Source: Methylobacterium sp. J-090 (GTDB lineage Bacteria; Pseudomonadota; Alphaproteobacteria; Rhizobiales; Beijerinckiaceae). From it: a stretch of DNA of 44,374 bases. Position 1 is the first letter of the stretch. The number at the start of each line of letters is the position of its first letter. Under the pieces are notes generated by a model. That model saw only the letters and a list, made by a program, of their open reading frames with translations, was not told the origin of the DNA and searched no databases. The stretch lies in NCBI RefSeq assembly GCF_022829345.1, contig NZ_JAKSXV010000037.1, positions 1 through 44,374 of the forward strand, in the 5' to 3' direction. The position numbers were made by a program, and so were the translations under genes. Shown piece by piece: positions 25,825 to 34,852 of this stretch.

Positions 25825-28500
25825 ATGAACGCGCACGTCCAGGCACCGATGCCCGCCCCCGTAAAAACCACCTGCCCGTATTGCGGGGTCGGCTGCGGCG
25901 TGCTCGCCACGCCGGACGGACAGGGCGGGGTCGGCATCGCCGGGGACACCGCGCACCCGGCCAATTTCGGCCGCCTCTGCTCCAAGGGGTCGGCTTTGAG
26001 CGAGACCGTCTCCCTGGACGGCCGCCTGCTGCACCCGCAGGTCGACGGTGCGCGCACGAGCTGGGAATCGGCTTTGGGCACCGTCGCGGGGTCATTGCGA
26101 AAGATCGCCGAGCAGCACGGGCCGGATTCCATCGCCTTCTACCTGTCGGGCCAGTTGCTCACGGAGGATTACTACGTCGCCAACAAGCTCGCGAAGGGCT
26201 TTTTGGGCACGCCCCACGTCGACACCAACTCGCGCCTGTGCATGTCGAGCGCGGTGGCAGCGCACCGGCGCGCCTTCGGCTCCGACACGGTGCCGGGCTG
26301 CTACGAGGACCTCGACGAGGCCGACGTGATCGTGCTCGTCGGCTCCAACACCGCCTGGTGCCACCCGATCCTGTTCCGCCGCATGGTCGACGCGCGCACG
26401 AAGCGCGGCACGAAACTCGTGGTGGTCGATCCCCGCCGCACCCAGACGGGGGAGGAGGCCGACCTGTTCCTCGGCCTCAAGCCCGGCTCCGACACCGCCC
26501 TGTTCTCGGGCCTGCTCGTCCATCTCGCCGCCACGGGCGCCGTCGACGCGGCTTACGTCACCGACCACACCAGCGGCTTCGACGGCGCCCTGGAGCGCGC
26601 CGCCGCCATCGCCCCGAGCGTCGCCGCCACCGCCGCCGCCACGGGGCTCGCCGAGGCCGACGTCGCCGCCTTCTTCGCCCTGTTCGCCGGCACCAGCCGT
26701 GTGGTCACCGCCTTCTCGCAGGGGGCCAACCAGTCGGCCCAGGGCACCGACAAGGGCAACGCCATCATCAACTGCCACCTCGCCACCGGCCGCATCGGCC
26801 TGCCCGGCGCGGGGCCGTTCTCCCTCACCGGCCAGCCCAACGCCATGGGCGGGCGCGAGGTCGGGGGGCTCGCCAACATGCTGGCCGCCCACATGCACTT
26901 CGCCCCCGAGGAGGTGGACCGCGTCCGCCGGTTCTGGAAGGCGCCCAACATCATCACCGGCGAGGGCATGAAGGCGGTCGCCCTGTTCGAGGCGGTGGCG
27001 CGCGGCAAGATCAAGGCCCTGTGGGTGATGGGGACCAATCCCGTCGTCTCCATGCCCCGGGCCGATGCCATCCGCGAGAGCCTGAAGGGCCTCGACCTCT
27101 ACGTGGTCTCCGAGGCCGTCGCCGACAGCGACACGGCGCGGGCGACGGGCAAGAGGACCGTGCTGCTCCCGGCCCTCGCCTGGGGCGAGAAGGACGGTAC
27201 GGTGACGAATTCCGAGCGCCGGGTCTCGCGCCAGCGCGCCTTCCTGAAAGCCCCCGGCGAGGCGCGGGCCGACTGGGCGGTCGTCTGCGACGTCGCCCGC
27301 CGCCTCGGCCACGGCGACGCCTTCGCCTATCCCAATGCCGCCGCCATCTTCCGCGAACACGCGGCCCTGTCGGCCTACGAGAACAACGGCACCCGCGACT
27401 TCGACATCGGCGCGCTCAGCGACATGCCGGACGCGGCCTACGCCAGCACGCCGCCCCTGCAATGGCCCCTGCCGAAGCGCGGCAAGGGCCGGGCGCGCCT
27501 GTTCGCCGACGGCCAGTTCTACACCTTCGACAAGCGCGCGCGCTTCGTCGCCGTGCAGGCCCCGGCGCTCGCGCAGCCCGTCACGGAGGCGCACCCCTTC
27601 GTCCTCAACACCGGCCGGGTCCGCGACCACTGGCACACCATGACGCGCACGGGAAAGAGCCAGCGCCTCTCGGCCCACCGCGCCGTGCCCTTCGTCGAGA
27701 TCCACCCCGACGACGCCGCCCGCCTCGGTGTCGCGGAAGGGGATCTGGCCCGGGTCTCGACTCCGCACGGCACCACGATTCTGGAAGCGATGGTCACCGA
27801 CGGCGTGCGCCGGGGCGACCTGTTCGCCGCCTTCCACTGGAGCGACGCCACGGCGTCGGATGCCCGCGTCGGCGCCCTCGTGCGCGGCGTGCCGGACCCG
27901 GTCTCGGGCCAGCCCGAGCTCAAGGCGACGCCGGCCGCCCTCGCGCCCGCACCCTACCGCAATCGCGGCTTCCTCCTGACCCGCACCGACCACACGCCGC
28001 CGGCTGGCTGGTGGTGGGCGCGCGCCACGGTGGAGGGCGGATCGGGCCTGCAATTCGCCACCCAGAAGAGCTCGCGCGCCGTCGCTCTGACCATGCGCGG
28101 CCTGTTCCAGGGCCTGGAACTCGCCGAATTCGCCGACCACGCCAGGGGGTACTATCGCTGCGCCGTCTATGACGGGGTGCGCCTCGTCGCCTGCCTCGCC
28201 TTCGCCCCGAGCGAGGCCCGTCCGGGCTGGGAGGCCGCCAAGTCGTACTTCGCGGCCGAGGAGCTGGAACCTGCCGCCCGCCGCGCCCTGCTCTCGGGCC
28301 GGGCGGAATCGGCGTCGGCCGGCCCCACGGTCTGCGCCTGCCACGGCGTCGGGCTCGACGTGATCACGGGCGTCATCGCCGCAGGCGCCGGCTCCGTCGA
28401 GGCCGTGGGTGCCGCCTGCAAGGCCGGCACGAATTGCGGCTCGTGCATCCCCGAGATCCGCAAGCTGCTGCCGCAGGTGCTTGCGCGCAACGCAGCATAG
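25825..28500 (+). CDS. nasA: Assimilatory nitrate reductase, molybdenum catalytic subunit
   Basis: It reduces nitrate to nitrite in the cytoplasm using a bis-MGD molybdenum cofactor. ATG 25825 gives a normal N-terminus with the [4Fe-4S] ligands Cys17, Cys20, Cys24 and Cys52 (CPYCGVGC...LCSKG). NSRLCMSSAV holds Cys139, the expected Mo ligand, and SGQLLTEDYYVANK is typical of NasA/NarB. The 891-residue protein also carries a C-terminal BFD-like [2Fe-2S] module (VCACHGVGLD...CKAGTNCGSC), which can receive electrons from an FAD partner. No Tat signal is present. A TTG at 25780 is an alternative start but lies close to the palindromic repeat and adds no conserved residues. Confidence 0.94.
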   Translation: MNAHVQAPMPAPVKTTCPYCGVGCGVLATPDGQGGVGIAGDTAHPANFGRLCSKGSALSETVSLDGRLLHPQVDGARTSWESALGTVAGSLRKIAEQHGPDSIAFYLSGQLLTEDYYVANKLAKGFLGTPHVDTNSRLCMSSAVAAHRRAFGSDTVPGCYEDLDEADVIVLVGSNTAWCHPILFRRMVDARTKRGTKLVVVDPRRTQTGEEADLFLGLKPGSDTALFSGLLVHLAATGAVDAAYVTDHTSGFDGALERAAAIAPSVAATAAATGLAEADVAAFFALFAGTSRVVTAFSQGANQSAQGTDKGNAIINCHLATGRIGLPGAGPFSLTGQPNAMGGREVGGLANMLAAHMHFAPEEVDRVRRFWKAPNIITGEGMKAVALFEAVARGKIKALWVMGTNPVVSMPRADAIRESLKGLDLYVVSEAVADSDTARATGKRTVLLPALAWGEKDGTVTNSERRVSRQRAFLKAPGEARADWAVVCDVARRLGHGDAFAYPNAAAIFREHAALSAYENNGTRDFDIGALSDMPDAAYASTPPLQWPLPKRGKGRARLFADGQFYTFDKRARFVAVQAPALAQPVTEAHPFVLNTGRVRDHWHTMTRTGKSQRLSAHRAVPFVEIHPDDAARLGVAEGDLARVSTPHGTTILEAMVTDGVRRGDLFAAFHWSDATASDARVGALVRGVPDPVSGQPELKATPAALAPAPYRNRGFLLTRTDHTPPAGWWWARATVEGGSGLQFATQKSSRAVALTMRGLFQGLELAEFADHARGYYRCAVYDGVRLVACLAFAPSEARPGWEAAKSYFAAEELEPAARRALLSGRAESASAGPTVCACHGVGLDVITGVIAAGAGSVEAVGAACKAGTNCGSCIPEIRKLLPQVLARNAA

Positions 28501-28539
28501 GCTCACCTTGTGGGCAGGAAGAGCCCATTTTCGAGTTCC

Positions 28540-30051
28540 ATGAGCACACCTCGCCAGCCCCGCGAAACCCGCCCCGCCAGCCCCGACACCGCCCGCGGCG
28601 GAGCTCCCGCAGGGCCGGATCATCCGGCCGGCCTCGAACCCCTGGCCGTCCTGCCGGTCTTCGTGCCGCTCCAGGGCAAGCGCGCGGTGCTGGCCGGCTC
28701 CAACGGCGGCGCACCGTGGAAGGTGAAGCTGCTGGCCGCCGCAGGGGCGGACGTGGACGTCTACGCGCCCGAACCCAGCGAGGAACTCCGCGCCGTGCCG
28801 GGCGAGATCGTCGCCGGCTCCGTCACCCTGCACGAGCGCCAGTGGGAGGAGGCCGACCTCCGGGGCGCGGCCTTCGTCATCGGTGCCATGGAGGACGAGG
28901 CCGACTGCATCGCCTTCGTCGCCGCCGGGCGCCGGGCCGGCGCCATCGTCAACGCCGTCGATCGCCCGCATCTCTGCGACGTGAAATTCGGCGCCATCGT
29001 CAACCGCTCGCCCATGGTGGTGGGCATCTCGACGGAGGGCGCCGCCCCGGTCTTCGGCCAGACCGTGCGTGCCCGCATCGAGGGCATGCTACCGCGCGGT
29101 TTCAAGGCCTGGATTGGCGCCGCCCGCGACTGGCGCGAGGAGGTCACCGCGCGCTTCCACGGTTTTTCGGACCGGCGCGCCTTCTGGGAGCGCTTCACCG
29201 ACCGGGCCTTCGCCGAGCCGGACCGGGTCCCGACCGCGACCGACCTCGCCGAACTGCTCGGCGAGACCGAGGCGGCGCCGAAGGGCGGGGCCGTCACCCT
29301 GGTGGGCGCCGGGCCGGGCGACGCCGAGCTCCTCACCCTCAAGGCCCTGCGCGCTTTGCGCAACGCCGACGTGATCCTGTACGACGATCTCGTCGCCCCC
29401 GAGATCCTCGACTATGCGCGCCGCGAGGCCCGGACCATGCTGGTGGGCAAGACCGGGCACGGCCCGTCCTGCCGCCAGGACGATATCAACGCCCTGATGG
29501 TGCAGCTCGCCAGATCCGGCAAGCAGGTGGTGCGCCTCAAATCCGGCGACCCCCTGGTGTTCGGCCGGGCCGGCGAGGAGATCGACGCCTGCCGGGCTGC
29601 CGGCATTCCCGTCTCCATCGTGCCCGGCGTCTCGGCGGCACAGGGCGCGGCGGCCTCCCTCTGCGTGTCGCTCACCAACCGCGACGCCGCGCGGCGCCTG
29701 CAATACGTCACCGGCCACGACCGGCGCGGCGCGCTCCCCGAGGACCTGAATTGGGGCGCGCTCGCCGATCCGAGCGTCACCACCGTGGTCTACATGCCGA
29801 AGAAGACCCTTCGCGTGCTGCTGGAGCGGGCGATGAGCGAGGGGCTGGCACCCGGCACCCCGGCGCTCCTCGTCTTCAACGCCACCCGGCCGAACCAGCG
29901 GGTGGTGGAGGCGAGCGCCGTGGACCTCGCCGACCGGGTCGAGGCCTCAGGCTTCGAGGGGCCGGCGCTGCTCATGGTCGGCGAAGCCCTGCGCCGGACG
30001 GGTGCTGGGGCCGCCCTCACGGCGATCGAGCCGGACAAGCTCGCGATCTGA
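28540..30051 (+). CDS. cysG: Siroheme synthase (multifunctional)
   Basis: It makes siroheme for nitrite and sulfite reductases. The roughly 500-residue product has two parts. Residues 35-240 are the precorrin-2 dehydrogenase/ferrochelatase (PLQGKRAVLAGSNGGAPWKV, then NAVDRPHLCDVKFGAIVNRS and VVGISTEGAAPVFGQ). The remainder is uroporphyrinogen-III methyltransferase (VTLVGAGPGDAELLTLKALR, GDPLVFGRAGEE, VPGVSAAQGAAA). The nucleotide-binding loop reads AGSNGGAPWKVK instead of the commoner GGGxVAxRK, a deviation worth noting. ATG 28540 is chosen over an in-frame GTG at 28510; neither has a strong ribosome-binding site. As the last gene of the locus it supplies the cofactor of NirA. Confidence 0.92.
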   Translation: MSTPRQPRETRPASPDTARGGAPAGPDHPAGLEPLAVLPVFVPLQGKRAVLAGSNGGAPWKVKLLAAAGADVDVYAPEPSEELRAVPGEIVAGSVTLHERQWEEADLRGAAFVIGAMEDEADCIAFVAAGRRAGAIVNAVDRPHLCDVKFGAIVNRSPMVVGISTEGAAPVFGQTVRARIEGMLPRGFKAWIGAARDWREEVTARFHGFSDRRAFWERFTDRAFAEPDRVPTATDLAELLGETEAAPKGGAVTLVGAGPGDAELLTLKALRALRNADVILYDDLVAPEILDYARREARTMLVGKTGHGPSCRQDDINALMVQLARSGKQVVRLKSGDPLVFGRAGEEIDACRAAGIPVSIVPGVSAAQGAAASLCVSLTNRDAARRLQYVTGHDRRGALPEDLNWGALADPSVTTVVYMPKKTLRVLLERAMSEGLAPGTPALLVFNATRPNQRVVEASAVDLADRVEASGFEGPALLMVGEALRRTGAGAALTAIEPDKLAI

Positions 30052-30133
30052 TCCCGGGGCGACGGCGTGCGGGGTTGCCCCGCCCCGCCCCGCATGGTCT
30101 TGCACGCGCAGGTTCTCAGCCTCGAGGCTTTTC

Positions 30134-30712
30134 ATGCGTCGTGCCCTGCCGCTCATCTTCTTCGCCATCGGCCTCGTCGCCCTTGGCATCGCCGCCGTGA
30201 CCGTGCTGGTGCCGAAAGCCAACGTGGCCACGATCAGCGCCGTCGGCGGGCCGTTCACCCTGACGGACCAGGACGGGCGGCGCGTCTCCGAGCGCGATTT
30301 CGCGGGCCGGACCCATCTGGTGTTCTTCGGCTTCACTCATTGCCCCGACGTGTGCCCGACCACCCTCCAGCAGATCGGCGACGTGCTCCAAGCCCTCGGA
30401 CCCAAGGCCCGGGACACCAAGGCCCTGTTCATCGCCGTCGACCCCGAGCGCGACACGCCCGCCGCCCTGAAGACCTACCTGGCGAGCTTCGACCCGCGCA
30501 TCGTCGGCCTGACCGGCACGCAAGAGGAGATCGCCGCCGTCGTGAAGGGCTACCGCGCCTATATCCGCAAGGTCCCGACGAAGGACGGCGACTACACCAT
30601 GGAGCACACGGCCCTGGTCTACGTGATGGACGGCCAGAACCGCTTCCTCAACGCCCTCAACCTGACACGCCCGCCGGAGGCGGCCGCCGCCGACCTCGCC
30701 AAGATGCTGTGA
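30134..30712 (+). CDS. SCO1/SenC family copper chaperone
   Basis: SCO proteins deliver copper to cytochrome c oxidase or act as thiol-disulfide factors at the outer face of the inner membrane. The 192-residue product has one N-terminal membrane anchor (LPLIFFAIGLVALGIAAVTVLV), then a thioredoxin-like fold with the copper ligands Cys70 and Cys74 (FTHCPDVCPTT) and His158 (YTMEHTALVY). FTLTDQDGRRVSERDFAG is the usual lead-in. ATG 30134 follows GAGG. It lies 80 bases after cysG and ends three bases before the convergent glycosyltransferase stop. No oxidase genes are nearby, so the client is unknown. Confidence 0.92.
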   Translation: MRRALPLIFFAIGLVALGIAAVTVLVPKANVATISAVGGPFTLTDQDGRRVSERDFAGRTHLVFFGFTHCPDVCPTTLQQIGDVLQALGPKARDTKALFIAVDPERDTPAALKTYLASFDPRIVGLTGTQEEIAAVVKGYRAYIRKVPTKDGDYTMEHTALVYVMDGQNRFLNALNLTRPPEAAAADLAKML

Positions 30713-30715
30713 TCG

Positions 30716-32569
30716 TCAAGCGCGGTTCAGCGCCCCGCTGCGGGAGCTGCGCGACAGGCCGTGCTCGGTCTTGTTCCAGCGGTCGGGGGCGAGGACGAGT
30801 TCGATGAGGCCGAGCCACGCGCCGAGGCTGACGAGAAGGAAGTAGGCGGGCATCAGGGGCACGTAGGGCAGGAGGTCCCACCAGCCCCGGCGCACGCAGC
30901 CCAAAGCCGCCGGCAGCAGCATGGCGAGGAGGCCGGACACGAACACCGTCATCGCCGTACCGTTCGGCAGGTTGATCCAGAAGCCGTCGAGGGGCTCGAC
31001 CCCGGCGAACAGGAACCGGTAGGCCGCGTGCCCCATCAGGAACGGGTAGGCGAGGGCGCAGACGACGGTGCCGGGCACCAGGGCGACGGCGGCCAGGGTC
31101 CCGAGGGCCCCGAGTTCACGCGCGGTCCGTGCCGGCTGACGGCCATGGGTGAAACTCGTCTGGATGAAGCCCTTCATCCAGCGGGCGCGCTGGTGCAGCC
31201 ACGCGCCGACCCGCGCCGGGGCCTCCTCGAAGGTGTTGCTCGGCAGGTCCCCCACCCGGTAGCCCGCCCGCGCGAGGCGCAGGCCGAGATCGGCATCCTC
31301 GGTGACGTTCCAGGCATCCCATCCGTGCACGGCGCGCAGGATGTGGGTGCGGAAATGCGTCGAGGTGCCGCCCAGCGGGATCGGGACGTTCCAGGCGGCG
31401 AGCGCCGGAATCAGCACGTCGAACAGGGCGGCATACTCGAGGGCGAAGCATTTCGGCAGCGGGCCGTCGCGCTGGTTGTCGATGACGAGGCGGCCCTGGA
31501 GGCAGGCCGTGTTCGGGTCGCTGCGGGCGAACAAGGCGGCGGCGCTGCGCAATTGACTTGGATCGGGCACGTCCTCGGCGTCGTAGACCACGAGGCAGCT
31601 GCCGCGGGCGAGCGGCAGGGCGCAGTTGAGGGCGCGCGGCTTCGTGCGCGGCAGGCCGGGCGGCACCACCACGATCTCCGCCCCCGGCGGCAGGGTGGCG
31701 GCCTCCAGGGCGGCCAGGGTCCCGGTGTCGTGGGCCTCGATGACGAACTTGATGTCGAGCTTGGCCGCCGGGTAGTCGAGGGCCGACAGGGCGGCGACGA
31801 GGCGCGGCACCACGGCGGCCTCCCGGTGCAGGGCGACGAACACCGTGTAGATCGGCAGATCGGCATCGCTCATGGGCTCGGATGCCGCCGCGCCGTCGCC
31901 CTCGACGCTGATCGCGGCGACCCGCAGGGTCACCATGGCGAGGAGCACGGCTTGCGCGAGGGTCCACAGGCCGAGGACCAGGGCGGGTGGGAGTTCGACC
32001 ATGGCGACCACGACAAGTCCGGCGATCAGGCCGCCGATGGCCAGCGTCGGTCCCATGGGCCGGGCTTTCAGGGCCCAGTCGGGCCGGTGGATCTGAAGGG
32101 CATCCGCCGCGCAGGCGGCGATGCCGGCGGGGTTGGCGGAGAAGACCGCCTCGCGCAGGAGGCGCGGGGTCGTGAGCGCCGGCATCCGCCCCGTGGGGCT
32201 GCGTCCGCGCAGGAGCTCGGCGATGGCGGCTCCGCGCGGCGCCAGCACATAGGCGGCCGGCGCGCCCGGACGGAGGGGCGCCACGCCGGCGATCACGCTC
32301 TCGGGGTAGCGCGCACCCGGCCCCAGGGGAATCGGACCGGCGAGGAAGGACGTGCCGAGTTCCGCCGCCAGCGCCCGGTAATAGGCCTCCTCGGTGATCC
32401 CGCCCGTGGCAAGCAGGGCGCTCGCCCCGTCGGTGCCCCAGGCCCCCGCCCGGTCGGCGGCTTGCGCCAGGGTGGCCGGAGCGACGCCGTGCCCCAGAAG
32501 GAAGGCGAGGTCGGGCGGCAGCGGCAGGGCGCCGGCCCGCAAGGCCCACGGGAAACCGAGGATCGACAA
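30716..32569 (-). CDS. Family 2 glycosyltransferase, membrane, XagB-like
   Basis: This processive-type glycosyltransferase probably builds an exopolysaccharide. I chose TTG 32569 because GGGAGG lies nine bases upstream and any longer version would overlap the divergent gene; the product is then 617 residues. Residues 20-160 resemble the MshEN/GspE-N-like accessory domain (LAFLLGHGVAPATLAQAADR...ITEEAYYRALAAELG). Two membrane segments follow (about 176-215), then the GT2 domain with YDAED (329-333), TED (423-425) and QRARW (460-464), the D, D, D, QxxRW pattern of cellulose-synthase-like enzymes. At least three C-terminal membrane segments follow. Domain order fits XagB-type transferases. The sugar is unknown. 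Confidence 0.83.
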   Translation of the reverse strand: MSILGFPWALRAGALPLPPDLAFLLGHGVAPATLAQAADRAGAWGTDGASALLATGGITEEAYYRALAAELGTSFLAGPIPLGPGARYPESVIAGVAPLRPGAPAAYVLAPRGAAIAELLRGRSPTGRMPALTTPRLLREAVFSANPAGIAACAADALQIHRPDWALKARPMGPTLAIGGLIAGLVVVAMVELPPALVLGLWTLAQAVLLAMVTLRVAAISVEGDGAAASEPMSDADLPIYTVFVALHREAAVVPRLVAALSALDYPAAKLDIKFVIEAHDTGTLAALEAATLPPGAEIVVVPPGLPRTKPRALNCALPLARGSCLVVYDAEDVPDPSQLRSAAALFARSDPNTACLQGRLVIDNQRDGPLPKCFALEYAALFDVLIPALAAWNVPIPLGGTSTHFRTHILRAVHGWDAWNVTEDADLGLRLARAGYRVGDLPSNTFEEAPARVGAWLHQRARWMKGFIQTSFTHGRQPARTARELGALGTLAAVALVPGTVVCALAYPFLMGHAAYRFLFAGVEPLDGFWINLPNGTAMTVFVSGLLAMLLPAALGCVRRGWWDLLPYVPLMPAYFLLVSLGAWLGLIELVLAPDRWNKTEHGLSRSSRSGALNRA

Positions 32570-32613
32570 CGGGAGCGCCTCCCGGCGGCTCGAGAACGTG
32601 CTAGGGAGGCGGC

Positions 32614-33543
32614 GTGAGCCAGACCACCTCCATGCACAACCAGCGCACCACGAATACAACCCTCGGGTCAAGGCCGCGCCGGATTCTCCCGGCGGCTCTG
32701 GGCTTGGCCATGAGCTTGGCGGTAGGCCTGTGGAGCGGCGCCGCGCTGGCGCAGACACCTGCGGCGGCGGGGCAGGGGGTCGCGATCCCCAATTTCTGGA
32801 ACCCACGCGCGCGACAGGAACGCATGGACACGCCCCAGACGGGCCGCACGGTCCGCTTCCTCACGGACGACGAGTTCCCGCCCCTGCACTTCCCCGGGGC
32901 GGACGGCACGCCCACGGGCTTCTCCGTCGAGCTCGCTCGCGCCGTCTGCGAGAAGCTCGGCCTGACCTGCACGGTCCAGGCGCGGCGCTTCGACACTCTC
33001 CTCGACGCCCTCGCCGACAAGCAGGGCGACGTGGTCGCCGCCGCGATTCCCCTGACGCCGGCCCTGCGGGCGCGGTTCCTGGCGACGCGGCCGTATTTCC
33101 GCTGGCCGGGGCGGTTCGTGGCCCGCACGGACAGGGGCCTGCCCGCGCCATCGGCCGCGGCGCTCGCCGGGCGCAGCGTCGGCGTCGTAGCGGGCAGCGC
33201 GCACGCGGCCTACCGCGCGGCGTTCTTCCCCAAGGCGGTGGCGCGGGACTTCACCGATCTCGCCGCCGCCGAGGGCGCCCTGCGGCGCGGCGAGGTCGAC
33301 TACGTCTTCGCCGACGGCCTCAACCTCGCCCTCTGGGTCGGCGGCATCGAATCGGCCCGGTGCTGCGCGCTCATCGGCGGCGACTATCTCGAGAACCGCT
33401 ATTTCGGCGAGGGGATCGGCCTCGTCACCCGGCCCGACGACGTGGCCCTGTCCCGCGCCCTCGACGACGCGCTCCAGCGGGTGTGGGACGACGGCAAGTA
33501 CGCCGAACTCTACCTGCGGTTCTTCCCCGTCAGCCCGTTCTGA
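32614..33543 (+). CDS. Amino-acid-type ABC substrate-binding protein
   Basis: The 309-residue product starts at GTG 32614, eight bases after AGGGAGG, with a signal peptide (ILPAALGLAMSLAVGLWSGA, cleaved near ALAQ). The mature part matches the family 3 extracellular solute-binding fold: TVRFLTDDEFPPLHFPGADG, GFSVELARAVCEKLGL, FDTLLDALADKQGDVVAAAI and DDALQRVWDDGKYAELYLRF. It should bind a small polar ligand in the periplasm. No permease or ATPase gene is adjacent, so it is an orphan. It is divergent from the glycosyltransferase gene, and its last 14 bases overlap the convergent MFS gene. Confidence 0.85.
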   Translation: MSQTTSMHNQRTTNTTLGSRPRRILPAALGLAMSLAVGLWSGAALAQTPAAAGQGVAIPNFWNPRARQERMDTPQTGRTVRFLTDDEFPPLHFPGADGTPTGFSVELARAVCEKLGLTCTVQARRFDTLLDALADKQGDVVAAAIPLTPALRARFLATRPYFRWPGRFVARTDRGLPAPSAAALAGRSVGVVAGSAHAAYRAAFFPKAVARDFTDLAAAEGALRRGEVDYVFADGLNLALWVGGIESARCCALIGGDYLENRYFGEGIGLVTRPDDVALSRALDDALQRVWDDGKYAELYLRFFPVSPF

Positions 33544-34687
33544 AGTCGATCCGGCGCCCGCCGAGGGCGACGCCCACCAGCAGGAGCGCGATCACCAGGA
33601 AGGCCGTGGTCAAGCCCGTGGCATGGGCGAGAAAGCCGATGGCCGCCGGCCCCGTGAGCACGCCCGCATAGCCCAGGGTCGTGACGGCGGGGATCGCGAG
33701 GCGCTCGGGCATCGCGCCCTGGCGGGCGGCCATCGTGAACAGCACCGGCACGATGTTGGCGCAGCCCGCGCCCACCAGGGCGTAACCGAGGAGGGCGGCG
33801 GGCCACCCCGGCACGAGGGTGACGACGCAGAGGCCCGCCGCCGCCGTCAGGCCGCCGAACACGACGATGCGGGCCCGGCCGATCCGGCGCACGAGGGCGT
33901 CGCCCGTGAGCCGCCCCACGGTCATGGTGAGGGAGAACGCCGCGTAGCCGAGCCCGGCCTGGGCGAGATCGAACCCGCGCTCCCGCACGAGGAACACCGC
34001 GCTCCAATCGAGGGCCGCGCCCTCGGTGAGAAACACCACGAAGCACAGCAGGCCGATCCCGAGGACCGGCCCCCTCGGAACCGCGAAGGCCGGGCCGCCC
34101 CCCGGTTCGACGGACAGGAGACCGGGCAGGGCGCCCACGAACGCCGCCAGGATGCCGGCCACGACCGCCAGGGTCGCCAGGGCGGGCGTCAGGCCGAGAC
34201 CGAGCAGCGCGGCGACACCGGCGGCGCCCCCGATGCAGCCGAGGCTGTACAGGCCGTGGAAGCCCGACATCATCGGCCGTCCCGACCGGCGTTCCACGGC
34301 CACGGCCTGGAGGTTCATGAGGCAATCGAGGCCGCCGAGCCCCGCCCCGAGCCCGAGCAGCGCCAGCGCCAGGACCGGGACGGTCCCGGACGTGGACAGG
34401 ATAGCGAGGGCCGCGCAGACGGTGGCGACGCAAGCGGCGAGGACGGTGCGGGCACCCCAGCGCCCCGCCAGGACGCCGGCCACGGGCATCGCCACGAGGG
34501 ACCCGATGCCGAGGCAGAGCAGCAGCCCGCCCAGCGCCGCGGCGTCGAGGCCGGCCCGCGCCGCCACGAACGGCACCAGGGGCGCCCAGGCGGCGACACC
34601 GAAGCCGACGATGAGGAACAGCAGGCGTGTGGAGCGGATTTCGGCGTTGACGCCGGCTTGGGTGTCGAGGGCGACGATCGTGGTCAT
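33530..34687 (-). CDS. MFS transporter
   Basis: The 385-residue product has about twelve hydrophobic segments, from LLFLIVGFGVAAWAPLVPFVAA to AFLVIALLLVGVALGG. VAGVLAGRWGARTVLAA carries the loop 2-3 pattern of the major facilitator superfamily. VERRSGRPMMSGFHGLYSLG and ALDWSAVFLVRERG are typical of the YbjJ/fucose-permease-like subgroup, which suggests a sugar or small-molecule exporter. ATG 34687 has AAAAGG upstream; the open frame continues further but only as antisense to lysS. The C-terminus overlaps the end of the solute-binding gene by 14 bases, tail to tail. The substrate cannot be told. Confidence 0.85.
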   Translation of the reverse strand: MTTIVALDTQAGVNAEIRSTRLLFLIVGFGVAAWAPLVPFVAARAGLDAAALGGLLLCLGIGSLVAMPVAGVLAGRWGARTVLAACVATVCAALAILSTSGTVPVLALALLGLGAGLGGLDCLMNLQAVAVERRSGRPMMSGFHGLYSLGCIGGAAGVAALLGLGLTPALATLAVVAGILAAFVGALPGLLSVEPGGGPAFAVPRGPVLGIGLLCFVVFLTEGAALDWSAVFLVRERGFDLAQAGLGYAAFSLTMTVGRLTGDALVRRIGRARIVVFGGLTAAAGLCVVTLVPGWPAALLGYALVGAGCANIVPVLFTMAARQGAMPERLAIPAVTTLGYAGVLTGPAAIGFLAHATGLTTAFLVIALLLVGVALGGRRIDFRTG

Positions 34688-34781
34688 GGGGCCTTTTCGG
34701 ACAGGATCGGACGATGCCGTCGCATGATCCTCGCAGGGCGACGCGGCGAACGTGTGAAGCCGGGTCCGGTCGTTCCATGCG

Positions 34782-34810
34782 TTGACCCTCCGGAACGCGC
34801 TGCCTAGGGT
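34782..34810 (+). promoter_or_regulatory. Sigma-70-type promoter of lysS
   Basis: TTGACC (34782-34787) and TAGGGT (34805-34810) are separated by exactly 17 bases. Transcription would start near 34817, about 36 bases before ATG 34853. The leader would contain CTTCCCCAAAACCTTGCC, a relative of the 17-bp repeat upstream of nasT. Confidence 0.6.
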
Positions 34811-34852
34811 GCCGGCCTTCCCCAAAACCTTGCCAGAACTGACCCTGTGCCC

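Noticed and set aside
25780..25825. TTG 25780 as the nasA start
   Set aside because: It would begin at the edge of the palindromic repeat and add 15 unconserved residues; ATG 25825 gives a normal NasA N-terminus.
26092..28971. 959-codon minus-strand open frame opposite nasA
   Set aside because: It is the reverse-strand shadow of nasA and the cysG start; no start signal or domain is present.
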